NCBI RefSeq assembly: GCF_026072635.1 | Contig: NZ_AP023081.1 | Coordinates: forward strand, 5,948,501-6,012,500 | Reading direction: 5' to 3' | Length of the DNA: 64,000 bases | Source of the DNA: Pseudomonas solani | GTDB taxonomy: Bacteria > Pseudomonadota > Gammaproteobacteria > Pseudomonadales > Pseudomonadaceae | In this document: positions 16,607-25,223 of the stretch, one piece after another | Numbering within the stretch: position 1 is the stretch's first letter | Layout: every line of letters begins with the position of its first letter | Made by a program: the position numbers and the translations under genes | The notes under the pieces: generated by a model | What the model saw: only the letters and a program-made list of their open reading frames with translations | Told to the model about the DNA's origin: nothing | Databases searched by the model: none

Positions 16607-18286
16607 CTACCCCCGCAGCAACCAGAACAGCGCGAACACCCAGCGCTGCCACCCGGCGTCGGCCGACTTCAGCACCCCCGTGGCAACGCCGTAACGCCAA
16701 GCCCAGTGCAGCGCGCGCTTGAGGTCGCGCAACGGGCTTTGCCGGTTGCGGTAGACGTCGATCGCCAGCAGCCCCATGGCATCGACGTTCCCCGCCTCGG
16801 CCGCGCGCACCAGGTGCAGCTCCGCCGCCTCCCAGTCGATGGGGTCGGTGCGCAGCGCCAGCTCGCCACAGAAACCGTGCATGAACGCCAGCACCCGCGG
16901 GTCGCCCTCCTCGGCGAAGCATTCCAGGTAGACCTCGGCGTGGTTCAACGCCTCCAGCCACAAGCGCTCCGCCGCTTGGGCATCCTCCTCGGCGTCGGCC
17001 TGTGCGGCCAGCAACTCCACCAGCGCCCGAGTCGCCGGGCCATGGCCATCCGACGCGGCGGAACGCCACGACACCCGCGCCGCCTCCGGGTCCGCCGGGC
17101 AGCCCAACCCATCGCGACGGCAGATGCCCAGCAGGTGCAGCCCCTCGGTATGCACCGCCTGGTTGCGCCCGCTCAGGAGCAGCAGCCGCTCCAGCGCGGC
17201 GAAAGCCCGTGCACCGTCCACCGGCCCGGCGTCGGCATCCAGCCACAGGCGCGCCTGCAGCAACAGCAGCGCGTAGACCTCGTCCAGCTGATGATCCAGC
17301 GCCTGCGCCCGCTCCACCCAGCCACGCGCCTGCAGCAGCTCGTCCGTGCTGCCGGCCCTCTCGAAGGCGAGCTGCGCCAGCCGCAACCAGGCCGCCGCCG
17401 TGGGCTCGGCGGCCCCCTCCAGGCCACAGGCGCGCCGCGCCCAGTCCATGGCCTGGGCCGGGTCATCGGCCAGACGGGACAACGCCAGTGCCGCAGCGGG
17501 GTCGCCCGCCTGGTAACGGCGCGCCCATTCCCCAGGGGAAACGGGCGGCGGCGCCGGCTCGTCCAGTTCCAGCTCGTGTTCCGGCTCGTGTTCAGGGCCG
17601 GGGTCGAGCGCAATGTCGTGCTCATCGAGCCCGACCGGCAGCGGCTCGGCTTCGGCAGGCGCCTCCAGTTCGGCAAAGGGCACCTGCAACCCGGCGAAAT
17701 CCTCGAGATGGGCCAGTGCCCGGAACCAGGGGTGGTCCAGCGTATCCAGGCCAAAGGCCCGCACCCACTCGTCGAGGTTCTCGTAATCCAGCACCAGGGT
17801 GACGTCATGCAGGTCGACCGTGCCCCCCTGCAACGCCTGCAGGCGCGTGTCGGCGTTCCACTTCCAGAAGCCGATGCGCGAAGCGGTGTTGGCATCGAAG
17901 GGGCCGGAAACCGCATCCAGGTCGCCCTGCAGCCACAACGTCTGCAAAGGCCCCTCGCTGGCTTCAGCGGCACGCTGCAGGAAGGCCGCCACCGCGTCCA
18001 GGCAAAGCCCGATGGCGGGCACGCGATGGTGCTGGGGGTGACGGCGGATATAGGCGTCGAACTGCGCCCAGTTGTCCTGCGCCGTTTCCAGCGACAGGCG
18101 CAGGCCATTGCCGGGCGTCTGCACCTCCACCTGCGCCGGCGTGATCGCCGGCACCACCTCGGCACCCGCCAGCAGCAGGCACCAAAGCGGCGACACGTAC
18201 GCATCCGTCGCCAGGCAACGGGGCTCGATGCCCTCGCCACCCAGGTAGAGCCAGGCGGCGGAAGGCCGTTCCGATTCCATGTGCAT
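16607..18286 (-). CDS. Sel1/TPR-repeat protein of unknown role
   Basis: A 559-residue soluble protein. The first part (about residues 1-225) has no known motif; an acidic, proline-rich linker follows (PEHEPEHELELDEP). The C-terminal half is a string of helical repeats with Ala-rich spacing and Sel1-like segments such as AAEAGNVDAMGLLAIDVYRN, which usually form a scaffold for protein contacts. The start was set at 18286 because GGGAA lies close upstream; ATGs at 18280 and 18358 are possible. It is divergent from the TerD-like gene at 18563, and the two may share regulation. No signal peptide is seen. Confidence 0.65.
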   Translation of the reverse strand: MHMESERPSAAWLYLGGEGIEPRCLATDAYVSPLWCLLLAGAEVVPAITPAQVEVQTPGNGLRLSLETAQDNWAQFDAYIRRHPQHHRVPAIGLCLDAVAAFLQRAAEASEGPLQTLWLQGDLDAVSGPFDANTASRIGFWKWNADTRLQALQGGTVDLHDVTLVLDYENLDEWVRAFGLDTLDHPWFRALAHLEDFAGLQVPFAELEAPAEAEPLPVGLDEHDIALDPGPEHEPEHELELDEPAPPPVSPGEWARRYQAGDPAAALALSRLADDPAQAMDWARRACGLEGAAEPTAAAWLRLAQLAFERAGSTDELLQARGWVERAQALDHQLDEVYALLLLQARLWLDADAGPVDGARAFAALERLLLLSGRNQAVHTEGLHLLGICRRDGLGCPADPEAARVSWRSAASDGHGPATRALVELLAAQADAEEDAQAAERLWLEALNHAEVYLECFAEEGDPRVLAFMHGFCGELALRTDPIDWEAAELHLVRAAEAGNVDAMGLLAIDVYRNRQSPLRDLKRALHWAWRYGVATGVLKSADAGWQRWVFALFWLLRG

Positions 18287-18562
18287 CGCACGTTCCCGGT
18301 ACAGCGGGCCCGGCCGATCCATGGCCCGCACAAAGGGGCCAATCATGGCGTGAAGCACGGGTGCTCACCAGCCGTGGCACAGAAGAAATCGCCACGATGC
18401 GAAAGCGTCGAGCGTTCGCCTGCAAACGGCGATTCATTTTTCCCGCCACCTGCAATATCCTCCACGCCGTGGCTATGGGCGTCCTTCCTTCTACCTCTGA
18501 AACTAGGGTGCCCGCTTCCCACCCGCCCACCTCACGGTGGGCTTTTCATTTCAGGGGCAGAT
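18287..18562 (+). promoter_or_regulatory. Leader with an internal terminator before the TerD-like gene
   Basis: This 276-base divergent region contains a strong intrinsic terminator close to the downstream start: GCCCACC (18525-18531) pairs with GGTGGGC (18536-18542) and TTTT follows. Because it sits only 17 bases before the GTG at 18563, transcripts from any upstream promoter must pass through it. That layout fits attenuation, or a short RNA ending here. No known riboswitch class was recognised. Confidence 0.5.
18525..18546 (+). terminator. Attenuator-like intrinsic terminator
   Basis: A seven-base perfect stem with a four-base loop (TCAC) followed by TTTT ends 17 bases before the TerD-like start codon. 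It probably controls read-through into that gene. Confidence 0.7.
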
Positions 18563-20626
18563 GTGAACGGAATCTTCCTGCGCCGCTGCCGCAAGTTCGC
18601 GGTCAGCCCCGGTGAAGGCGGCGCCAGCCTGGCCCAGGTGGCCATGGTGCAAAAGGAAACCGAGCAGCTCGGTTTCGTGCTCTCCGAGGCCCTCGCCGAG
18701 CGCCTGCTGACCCTCTCGCCGGAGCAGCTCGCCCGGGTGCTGCGCGACCTGCGCCGCCACCTGGCCCCGATGACCGGCGCACACCGTGAACACCGCCCGC
18801 TGTTCCCCGACTTCCCGGCCGGCAGCCTGGCCCTGGACGAGGCGCAGCTGTACCAGCGCGCCGTCCTCCACTACCTCACCTTGCAACGCCTGCGCCTGCA
18901 GGATCCGAGCCTGCCGGCGCCCCTGCTGCACCACCGCCAGCCGCTGGAGATCGACCTCGGCACCCAGGAAGAATTCGAGCGCATCTGCACCCGCCTGGCC
19001 GCCTCGCGCACCTCGCTGTCGGCGGACGACAAGGCCGACCTGCAGTGGTTCGTGCGCCAGTACCGCGACAAGGTGCTGGACCTGCTGCCGGAAGAAATCC
19101 CCTTCAAGGAAAACCTCGCGCTGATCGCCGCCTGGCTGCTGCGCTTCGTCCCCGGCGAGCGCGCCGAGCGCTTCGTCGACCAACGCATCGGCACCGCCAC
19201 CGATGTGTTGCGCCTGGCCGTGGCGCTCTGCGATGGCGATGTCTCCCTGGCCGAGCCCTGCCGCTTCAAGGGCTTCAAGCGTCGCGAACGGCGCCGACTG
19301 CTGGCACTGCTGGAAGCCTGCGGCGACCCCACCGAAGACATGCGCCGCTGGCCCGAACGCTGGAAGCGCCTTGGCGAAGGCCTGCACCCCGGCGACTACC
19401 GCAGCCAATGCCCGCGTACCTGGCAAGCCTTCCAGGTGTTGCGCGAGGGCCTGCCGTTCAGCGGCTTCAATGGCCAGGTGGAGCGGGACCTGGAAACCGG
19501 CCGGGTCGAGGCCGCCAGCCAGCGCCTGGCCACCCGCCCCGGCGAGATGGCCCGGCGCCTGGACCACCTGCTGCGCACCAGCCCGCAGCCGGATGCGGTG
19601 CTCAAGCAGTTCGCCGAGGTCGCCCAGCAGGTCGCCACGCCGGTGCTGTTGCAGGCCCTGGCGCAGTTCGAGCATCGCGGGCACGCGCCCCTGCGCACCT
19701 TCTTCCCCAAGGGCGATGCCGCCCGTGCCTGGACGCTCCCGGATCGGCGCGCGCCCATCGCCCCCGAGCACCTGGCCGATGCCATCGCGCTGATCCGCGC
19801 CACCCTGGTGGCCCGCTTCGCCAGCCGCCCGCCGCTGGGCCGCTGCTACCTGGCACCGGAGCTGGCCGACCGGGTGGTGCCCCTGGCCCAGCGTTCGGCC
19901 TCGCGCTCGCTGCGTACCCTGGTGCGCGGCAGCCGCATGCCGCTGCCCGAGTCGCGCTACATCCGCCTGTTCCTCTGGTGGACCAACGGCCACAGCCGCA
20001 CCGACATCGACCTGTCGACCGCCTTCTTCGATGGCGACTTCGTCTACCGCGACCTGGTGGCCTACTACAACCTGCACGGCTACGGCGGCCACCACAGCGG
20101 CGACATCGTCGACGCCCCGCAAGGCGCTGCCGAGTTCATCGACCTCGACCTGCAGCTGCTGCGCGACAAGGGCCTGCGCTTCGTGGTGCCCTGCGTCAAC
20201 AGCTACACCAACCAGCCGTATTGCGACCTGCCGGAATGCTTCGCCGGCTGGATGGCCCGCAGCGACGTGGACTCCGGCGAAGCCTTCGAGGCGCGCACCG
20301 TGGAAGACCGCCTCGACCTCTCCGCCAACCAGCAGACCTGCCTGCCCTTCATCATCGACCTGGAGCAGCGCTGCATCCTCTGGACGGATATCGGCCTGGG
20401 CGGCTACCCGCGCTGGAACAACGTCGCCAACAACCTCAGCGGCATTTCGCTGATGCTGCGCGCCATGACCAGCCTCGCCGCCCCGGACCTGCACACCCTG
20501 TTCGCGCTGCATGCCGAGGCACGCGGCAGCCGGGTGGACAGGCCCGAGCAGGCCGATACGCTGTTCGGCCTGCGCGAGGGCATCACCCCGTTCGACACCG
20601 ACCGCATCCGCGCCGAGTTCCTCTGA
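18563..20626 (+). CDS. Large protein with C-terminal TerD-like domain
   Basis: A 687-residue cytoplasmic protein. The N-terminal 450 residues are mostly helical (ETEQLGFVLSEALAERLLTL onwards). The C-terminal part, about residues 460-660, has TerD-type features: FLWWTNGHSRTDIDLSTAFF, a GGHHSGDIVDAP turn and LLRDKGLRFVVPCVNSYTNQ. It resembles the MXAN_6230/SCO0854 family, whose members often carry a RING-like zinc domain; I see no such cysteine cluster here. TerD domains bind calcium and occur in stress, tellurite and phage-related clusters, so the role is still unclear. The GTG at 18563 has a CAGGGGCAG site; an ATG at 18644 would drop the conserved opening. Confidence 0.6.
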   Translation: MNGIFLRRCRKFAVSPGEGGASLAQVAMVQKETEQLGFVLSEALAERLLTLSPEQLARVLRDLRRHLAPMTGAHREHRPLFPDFPAGSLALDEAQLYQRAVLHYLTLQRLRLQDPSLPAPLLHHRQPLEIDLGTQEEFERICTRLAASRTSLSADDKADLQWFVRQYRDKVLDLLPEEIPFKENLALIAAWLLRFVPGERAERFVDQRIGTATDVLRLAVALCDGDVSLAEPCRFKGFKRRERRRLLALLEACGDPTEDMRRWPERWKRLGEGLHPGDYRSQCPRTWQAFQVLREGLPFSGFNGQVERDLETGRVEAASQRLATRPGEMARRLDHLLRTSPQPDAVLKQFAEVAQQVATPVLLQALAQFEHRGHAPLRTFFPKGDAARAWTLPDRRAPIAPEHLADAIALIRATLVARFASRPPLGRCYLAPELADRVVPLAQRSASRSLRTLVRGSRMPLPESRYIRLFLWWTNGHSRTDIDLSTAFFDGDFVYRDLVAYYNLHGYGGHHSGDIVDAPQGAAEFIDLDLQLLRDKGLRFVVPCVNSYTNQPYCDLPECFAGWMARSDVDSGEAFEARTVEDRLDLSANQQTCLPFIIDLEQRCILWTDIGLGGYPRWNNVANNLSGISLMLRAMTSLAAPDLHTLFALHAEARGSRVDRPEQADTLFGLREGITPFDTDRIRAEFL

Positions 20627-20644
20627 GCCCGGCGCGGGGCCGCG

Positions 20645-21340
20645 TCAACGCAACGACTCGAACTGCCCCGTGCCCTCGTCCCAGGCGAAGGCCACGCCCG
20701 CGCAGCGGTAGCGCTTGCCCACCCGCAACTGGGTGGCGCCCTGCTCCACCGCCAGCTGCACGGTTTCCACATCCTCGCTGCGGCAACCCGGCAGGCTCAG
20801 GGTCTGCACGCGCTTGCCGGTCTTCTTCGCATACACCTCGATGGCCGACGCCGGGCCACCGTCCTTGGCCAGCGGCACCTGGAAGTAGAAGCGTTCGGTG
20901 GAGGCCGCCTGCAACACCGCCGTGGTCGCCCCCGGCCAGGCTTCGTCGGAGCGCAGCATGGCCACGTGCTTCATGTGGATGGGCAGGCGCTTGCCGGTGC
21001 GGTAGTCGGTCCAGGTGCCATTGAGGGTGGCATCGCGCTTGTAGTAGCCCGAGAAGAACACAAGGATGCGCGCAGCCGGCAGCCCGCCGGCGTCCAGCTC
21101 GTCCATGCCGATGCCGTTGTTGGGCTCGTTGTTGCTGAACACCGGTTTGAGGCGGATCGGCGTGCGGTAGCGGTCATAGAAATACACGCCGCGGATGACG
21201 CGGTTCTGCTGGAACGTCACCAGGGTGACCGCCTGCTTGCCGAGGGTGCCCTGGTAGACGTCCACGGCACCGGCCAGGCCGGGCCCACACAGGGTCACGA
21301 GCAGCGCCAGGCGCAGCCAGGAACGGAACAGGCGGCTCAT
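20645..21340 (-). CDS. Exported protein of unknown function A
   Basis: A 231-residue protein with a signal peptide (residues 1-25, cut near LAGAVD). The mature part is mainly beta-strand, with repeated GVYFYDRYRTPIRLK-type segments and two Cys (CRSEDVET, YRCAG) that may pair in the periplasm. I do not recognise the family. Its start overlaps the stop of the gene before it (ATGA), so the two exported proteins are made together and may work as a pair. Confidence 0.65.
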   Translation of the reverse strand: MSRLFRSWLRLALLVTLCGPGLAGAVDVYQGTLGKQAVTLVTFQQNRVIRGVYFYDRYRTPIRLKPVFSNNEPNNGIGMDELDAGGLPAARILVFFSGYYKRDATLNGTWTDYRTGKRLPIHMKHVAMLRSDEAWPGATTAVLQAASTERFYFQVPLAKDGGPASAIEVYAKKTGKRVQTLSLPGCRSEDVETVQLAVEQGATQLRVGKRYRCAGVAFAWDEGTGQFESLR

Positions 21341-22251
21341 TGCGCGGCCTCCCCGGCCGCTTCAGCCACCACCCGTTGCCCTGCGTCCAGGCGGTAGAAG
21401 CCTGCCTGGAAGGTGCCGGGCCGGAAGCGTTCGCCGCCTTCGGGGCGGTATTCGAAGCGCCCGCGCTGGTGGGCATCGGGGTACAGCGAGCCGCTGCCGG
21501 CCATCTCGGTCAGGCCCGCGTGCAGTGCGTAGCGGCCGGACGCCGGGTCGTAGAGGTAGTACTGCACCGTGCCGCTGGTCAGGGCCTGGTCGCTCTCGCG
21601 GATGCGCTTGGGCACGAAGGAGAAGTCGATGAAATCGTCATCGTCCAGGTAGGCCAACCGCAGCGTGTCGGTGCCATAGAAGTAGGCATCCAGCCCCTCG
21701 ATCACCTGCCGCGTCGCGCCGCTGGCCTTGTCGGTGACGGTGATGCGGTCGAAGACCGGCACCTCTTCGTTGGCCGCCTTGCGTGCATGCACGCGGAAGC
21801 TCATGCCCTGGCTGGTGCCCTGCTGCAGCAGGTCGGCCTCGTAGACCGCCCTGGAGCCGTCGCGGAACACCAGCTTGCGCTCCAATTGCACCACGCGCTC
21901 CTCGCGGGTGCGCAGGTCGATCCAGCGCCCTTGCAGCACCTGCTGGTCGAGGGCGAAGGGCTGCAGCTCGATCGCCGCCGGCGGCAGTGGCGTGCCGTCG
22001 CGCAGGTTGATCAGCAGCGGCTCACTGGGGTCATAGGGCGTCGTTTCCAGGGTCAGGTGATCGGCCGCCGCCGAGGTTTCGACGAACCCGGCCATGCCGT
22101 CCCAGGCGCTGTCGAACTGGAGGATGACCTCCAGCTGCATATCCCCCGCCGTGCCGCGGTACACCGTGCTGGGCAGGGTATGGGCGCTCGCCGTGGTGGC
22201 GACGAACAGGGCCGCCCACGAGGGCAGGTGCTTCCATGCTGAAAGGGCCAC
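21337..22251 (-). CDS. Exported protein of unknown function B
   Basis: A 304-residue protein with a signal peptide (about residues 1-23, cut near ASAHT). The mature protein is rich in beta structure and acidic patches such as YLDDDDFIDF. The opening STVYRGTAGDMQLEVILQFD recalls VDVYQGTLGKQAVTLVTFQQ in the next gene, which suggests an ancient duplication. The start is GTG at 22251 with AAGGAG six bases upstream. It is the first gene of a two-gene exported operon. No function can be assigned. Confidence 0.65.
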   Translation of the reverse strand: MALSAWKHLPSWAALFVATTASAHTLPSTVYRGTAGDMQLEVILQFDSAWDGMAGFVETSAAADHLTLETTPYDPSEPLLINLRDGTPLPPAAIELQPFALDQQVLQGRWIDLRTREERVVQLERKLVFRDGSRAVYEADLLQQGTSQGMSFRVHARKAANEEVPVFDRITVTDKASGATRQVIEGLDAYFYGTDTLRLAYLDDDDFIDFSFVPKRIRESDQALTSGTVQYYLYDPASGRYALHAGLTEMAGSGSLYPDAHQRGRFEYRPEGGERFRPGTFQAGFYRLDAGQRVVAEAAGEAAQ

Positions 22252-22286
22252 GCAGTGCTCCTTGCGAAAAAAGGAGCGCAGCCTAA

Positions 22287-22323
22287 CAAAAAGCCCCCTC
22301 GGCGCGTCAGTGCGCGAGGGGGC
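22287..22323 (-). terminator. Terminator of the terC gene
   Basis: On the minus strand, CCCCCTCGCGC pairs with GCGCCGAGGGGGC and TTTTTG follows. It closes the TerC gene, which ends at 22342, and separates it from the exported pair. Confidence 0.85.
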
Positions 22324-22341
22324 GGGTGTGACGCCGCGCCA

Positions 22342-23346
22342 TCAGCTCGCGCGGTTTTCCTCGATGGGCTGCGGCGCCTGGCCACGGGTCTTGTACAGCG
22401 ACAGCAGCACGCCGCCGACCAGCAGGCCCAGGGTCACGCTGAGGGAGATCACCGCCGGGATCTTGCCGATGATGCCCACCAGGAAGATCTTCGTGCCGAT
22501 GAACACCAGCACCAGGGCCAGGGCGTACTTCAGGTAGGCGAAGCGGTGGATCAGCGCCGCCAGGGCGAAGTACAGGGCACGCAGGCCGAGGATGGCGAAG
22601 ATGTTCGAGGTGTAGACGATGAAGGGGTCCTGGGTGATGGCGAAGATCGCCGGCACGCTGTCGATGGCGAACACCAGGTCGGCGCACTCGATCATCACCA
22701 GGGCCAGGAACAGCGGCGTGGCCCAGAGCACGGTCTTGCCGGTGGCATCCGCCTGGCGCACGAAGAAGCGCTGCCCGTGCAGGCTATCGGTCACGCGCAT
22801 GCGCCGGCGCAGGAACTTCACCAGCGCGTTGTTCTCCAGGTCCGGGTGGTCATCCACCTTGGAGAACAGCATCTTCACGCCGCTGATGGCCAGGAACACG
22901 CCGAACACGTAGAGGATCCAGCTGAACTCGTGGATCAGCGCCGCACCCAGGCCGATCATCACGGCGCGCAGCACGATCACCCCCATGATTCCCCAGAACA
23001 GCACCTTGTGCTGGTACTCCCGGGGGATGGCCAGGAAGCTGAAGATCATCGCCATGAGGAACACGTTGTCCATCGACAACGATTTTTCGATGAGGAAGCC
23101 GGTGAGGTAATCCATGCTGGCGTCGCCGCCCTTCTGGAAGAACACCCAGAGGCCGAACAGCAGGCCGGCGGTGATGTAGCCGGCGGAGAGCAGCAGGCTT
23201 TCCTTGACGCCGATCTCGCGGTTATCGCGATGCAGCACGCCCAGGTCGAAGGCCAGCAGGGCGAACACCACGGCGAAGAAGACCAGCCACAGCCAGGTGG
23301 CGGTGCCGAGGAAGTCGGAAAACAGGAACGTATCTAGGGCGGTCAT
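22342..23346 (-). CDS. TerC/Alx-family integral membrane protein
   Basis: A 334-residue membrane protein with about nine hydrophobic segments and the TerC signatures LSMDNVFLMA, IECADLVFAIDSVPAI and AILGLRALYF. The acidic residues inside these helices are conserved in TerC and Alx, which are linked to manganese export or metal loading of exported enzymes. The ATG at 23346 follows a very strong AAGGAGGGG site. E. coli alx carries a manganese riboswitch, but I could not find that motif in the leader here. TerC near a TerD-like gene, 1.7 kb away on the other strand, may be functional or chance. Confidence 0.85.
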   Translation of the reverse strand: MTALDTFLFSDFLGTATWLWLVFFAVVFALLAFDLGVLHRDNREIGVKESLLLSAGYITAGLLFGLWVFFQKGGDASMDYLTGFLIEKSLSMDNVFLMAMIFSFLAIPREYQHKVLFWGIMGVIVLRAVMIGLGAALIHEFSWILYVFGVFLAISGVKMLFSKVDDHPDLENNALVKFLRRRMRVTDSLHGQRFFVRQADATGKTVLWATPLFLALVMIECADLVFAIDSVPAIFAITQDPFIVYTSNIFAILGLRALYFALAALIHRFAYLKYALALVLVFIGTKIFLVGIIGKIPAVISLSVTLGLLVGGVLLSLYKTRGQAPQPIEENRAS

Positions 23347-23593
23347 TGGAGCCCCTCCTTGCAGTCGAAGTTGTACAGACTGTGATTCCGACATCGCGGT
23401 ATTAACCGCCAGAGGGGCCCGGCTTCACGGCAGATAAATTACAGAATCCCGGGGCAGGCGCTCAACGAGCGGGCTTTTGCAAAGTGTTTCCTGCGCGTCA
23501 TGCGAAAGCCCCGCCCGTAACCGGGTGATCTTGACTGCGCACAGCCCTGCATGAAGGCTGGAATTGAGCATGAGGCCACCTCGTTGTCGTCTA

Positions 23594-23621
23594 TTGACAG
23601 CACTCTGACGCTGGCTAGCCT
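23594..23621 (+). promoter_or_regulatory. Possible promoter of the cysteine protease gene
   Basis: A perfect TTGACA (23594-23599) is followed after 16 bases by TAGCCT, which matches the -10 consensus at only three of six places. It lies about 80 bases before the start at 23703. Confidence 0.4.
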
Positions 23622-23702
23622 CAATCGCCTCCGTTGTTGCATTCCCTCAGCCAACAGGCCAGAAAGCGCAACGAACGCCCACCCCATGAACAAGGAAGTG
23701 TC

Positions 23703-24293
23703 ATGACCATCGCACGCCATAAGGTCAACCAGTCCAGCGCCCTCGCCTGCACCGGGAACAATGCCCGGGGCGTTTGCCTCGAAGCCTGCCGCCGCTGGGT
23801 CAGGGCCGTTCTGGCGGGCCATCTGACACCCGGTGAAACCATCTACGACATCATCGGCCCGGAGACCATCCAGGAACTGCTGGAGAGCCACAGGCAACGC
23901 AACAAGAAAAGCGACAACAGCATGGAGGGATTCGGCCTGACGGTGACCAAGCGGGAAGGCGGCGGCCCCTTCAAGAAATTCACCGGGCTGCGCACGCGCC
24001 AGGATGTGATCGACCATGTACTGGCGATCCCGGGCGCCTACATCTATGTGGTGGATGGCGCCGATGGCGGGCATGCCCTGGCGTTCAGCAGCCTCGACAG
24101 GGAGCACGTGCTGTTCCTCGATCCCAATGTGGGCGAGTGGGAGCTCATCAATGAAGACCAGGCGTCGATCCGCAACTGGTGGAAGGACTTCTGGGCAGGC
24201 AAGGGGTCCGAATTCAAAGGCCTGGTCAGCTACAAGAAGGAGTACCACAAGGGCGGCCGCGAGCTCTGGCAGTACAAGGTCGTGACGCTTTGA
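23703..24293 (+). CDS. YopT-like (C58) cysteine protease domain protein
   Basis: A 196-residue protein with the three landmarks of the YopT/AvrPphB peptidase family C58: a nucleophile in ARGVCLEACRRW (Cys25), a base in DGGHALAF (His124) and an acid in FLDPNVGEW (Asp140). The His-Asp distance of 16 residues equals that in YopT. No signal peptide is present. C58 proteases are type III effectors or toxin domains that cleave small GTPases or other targets. This gene stands alone, has visibly lower GC than its neighbours, and has a GGAAG ribosome site at 23703; an upstream ATG at 23634 is less good. Whether it is secreted, and by what route, cannot be told from the window. Confidence 0.6.
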   Translation: MTIARHKVNQSSALACTGNNARGVCLEACRRWVRAVLAGHLTPGETIYDIIGPETIQELLESHRQRNKKSDNSMEGFGLTVTKREGGGPFKKFTGLRTRQDVIDHVLAIPGAYIYVVDGADGGHALAFSSLDREHVLFLDPNVGEWELINEDQASIRNWWKDFWAGKGSEFKGLVSYKKEYHKGGRELWQYKVVTL

Positions 24294-24374
24294 ACCGTTG
24301 AAGCCGCCGCACCACCGGCGGCCCTCCCCGTGCTAGATTTCGCGACCATTCCAGCGAGGCCCAGGGAGGCGGCG

Positions 24375-24764
24375 ATGACCACGGATCTCCATCAGGGCGG
24401 TTGCCTGTGCGGCCAGGTGCGCTTCGAGGTGCAGGGCCCGCTCGAAAACCCGCACACCTGCTCGTGTGAGTTCTGCCAGCGGCACAGCGGCGCGCTGACG
24501 GTGACCTGGGTGGAAGTGCCGCGCGAACGGCTGCGCTGGACCGGCCCCGCCGGTGCCCCGGCGACCTACCGCTCCTCCGACTATTCCAGCCGGGCCTTCT
24601 GCGCCCACTGCGGCAGCTCCCTGGGCGCCATCGACGACGAGCCGACCATCGCCCTCCTGGTGGGCAGCCTCGACCACAAGGATTCCCCCGCGCTGATGCC
24701 GACCTATGAATCCTTCGAGGATGGGCGCCCCGCCTGGTGGCACGCGGGGACGCGGCATGACTGA
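24375..24764 (+). CDS. GFA-family zinc protein
   Basis: A 129-residue protein of the GFA family (glutathione-dependent formaldehyde-activating type). The zinc-binding cysteines stand in GGCLCGQVRFEV, TCSCEFCQRHSGA and FCAHCGSSL, in the normal order. Members bind zinc and often glutathione; most have no proven reaction. The ATG at 24375 was chosen because CAGGGAGG precedes it and it gives the usual length. It overlaps the next gene by 8 bases, so they form an operon. Confidence 0.85.
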   Translation: MTTDLHQGGCLCGQVRFEVQGPLENPHTCSCEFCQRHSGALTVTWVEVPRERLRWTGPAGAPATYRSSDYSSRAFCAHCGSSLGAIDDEPTIALLVGSLDHKDSPALMPTYESFEDGRPAWWHAGTRHD

Positions 24765-25221
24765 AGCCAGTGCCGCGAACCCGGGGAGCCTCGCTTCGCT
24801 GATCTGGTTCTGGTACGGCGAGGAGGAATATCGCCGGCTGATCCTCCTCGGTGAACTGGGCCCGGCGCTGCAGTTCCTCGCCGGAGACGCCGATTGGCAG
24901 CTGGCGAACATCGGCTGCTGCGCCGACTGCGACCTCTGGTCCTCCTACCTCGATCACCTCGAGGCCTTCGTCGAAGGCTTCCCGCCACGGCTCCAGCCCC
25001 GGGCACATGGGCAGCTGCAGGCGCTGCTGGCCGCCTGCATGACCCTGAGCCACGGCGCCTACGTCAACCTGGAAGGCAACAACTTCGAACACCCTGCATG
25101 GGCGCCGCTGCGCGCCGCGGCGCAGGAGGCCCTGGCACTGCTGGGCTGGCAGGAGATCGAGGCCGACATGCCGGCGCTGGTGGAGGATTGCCGCGCGGCC
25201 CTGGAGAAGTGGCCGGGCTAG
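24757..25221 (+). CDS. Unknown protein coupled to the GFA gene
   Basis: A 154-residue, mostly helical soluble protein with several acidic and aromatic stretches (SLIWFWYGEEEYRRLILLGE, LANIGCCADCDLWSSYLDH). The Cys-rich GCCADCD segment near residue 53 could bind metal or be redox active. Its start lies inside the end of the GFA gene, which suggests joint translation. It converges on the pentapeptide gene with only 2 bases between the stops. I do not recognise the family. Confidence 0.6.
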   Translation: MTEASAANPGSLASLIWFWYGEEEYRRLILLGELGPALQFLAGDADWQLANIGCCADCDLWSSYLDHLEAFVEGFPPRLQPRAHGQLQALLAACMTLSHGAYVNLEGNNFEHPAWAPLRAAAQEALALLGWQEIEADMPALVEDCRAALEKWPG

Positions 25222-25223
25222 TT

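Noticed and set aside
16706..18562. N-terminal extension of the TerD-like gene
   Set aside because: The open frame before 18563 is antisense to the Sel1 protein and has no family similarity; the GTG with a ribosome site is the natural start.
23428..23571. Small minus-strand ORF of 48 codons just upstream of terC
   Set aside because: It opens at about 23571 with a weak ribosome site, has no recognisable sequence and ends before the terC leader; a real leader peptide is possible but not supported.
23347..23700. Manganese (yybP-ykoY) riboswitch before terC
   Set aside because: E. coli alx has this element, but I could not find its conserved bulges in the minus-strand leader here.
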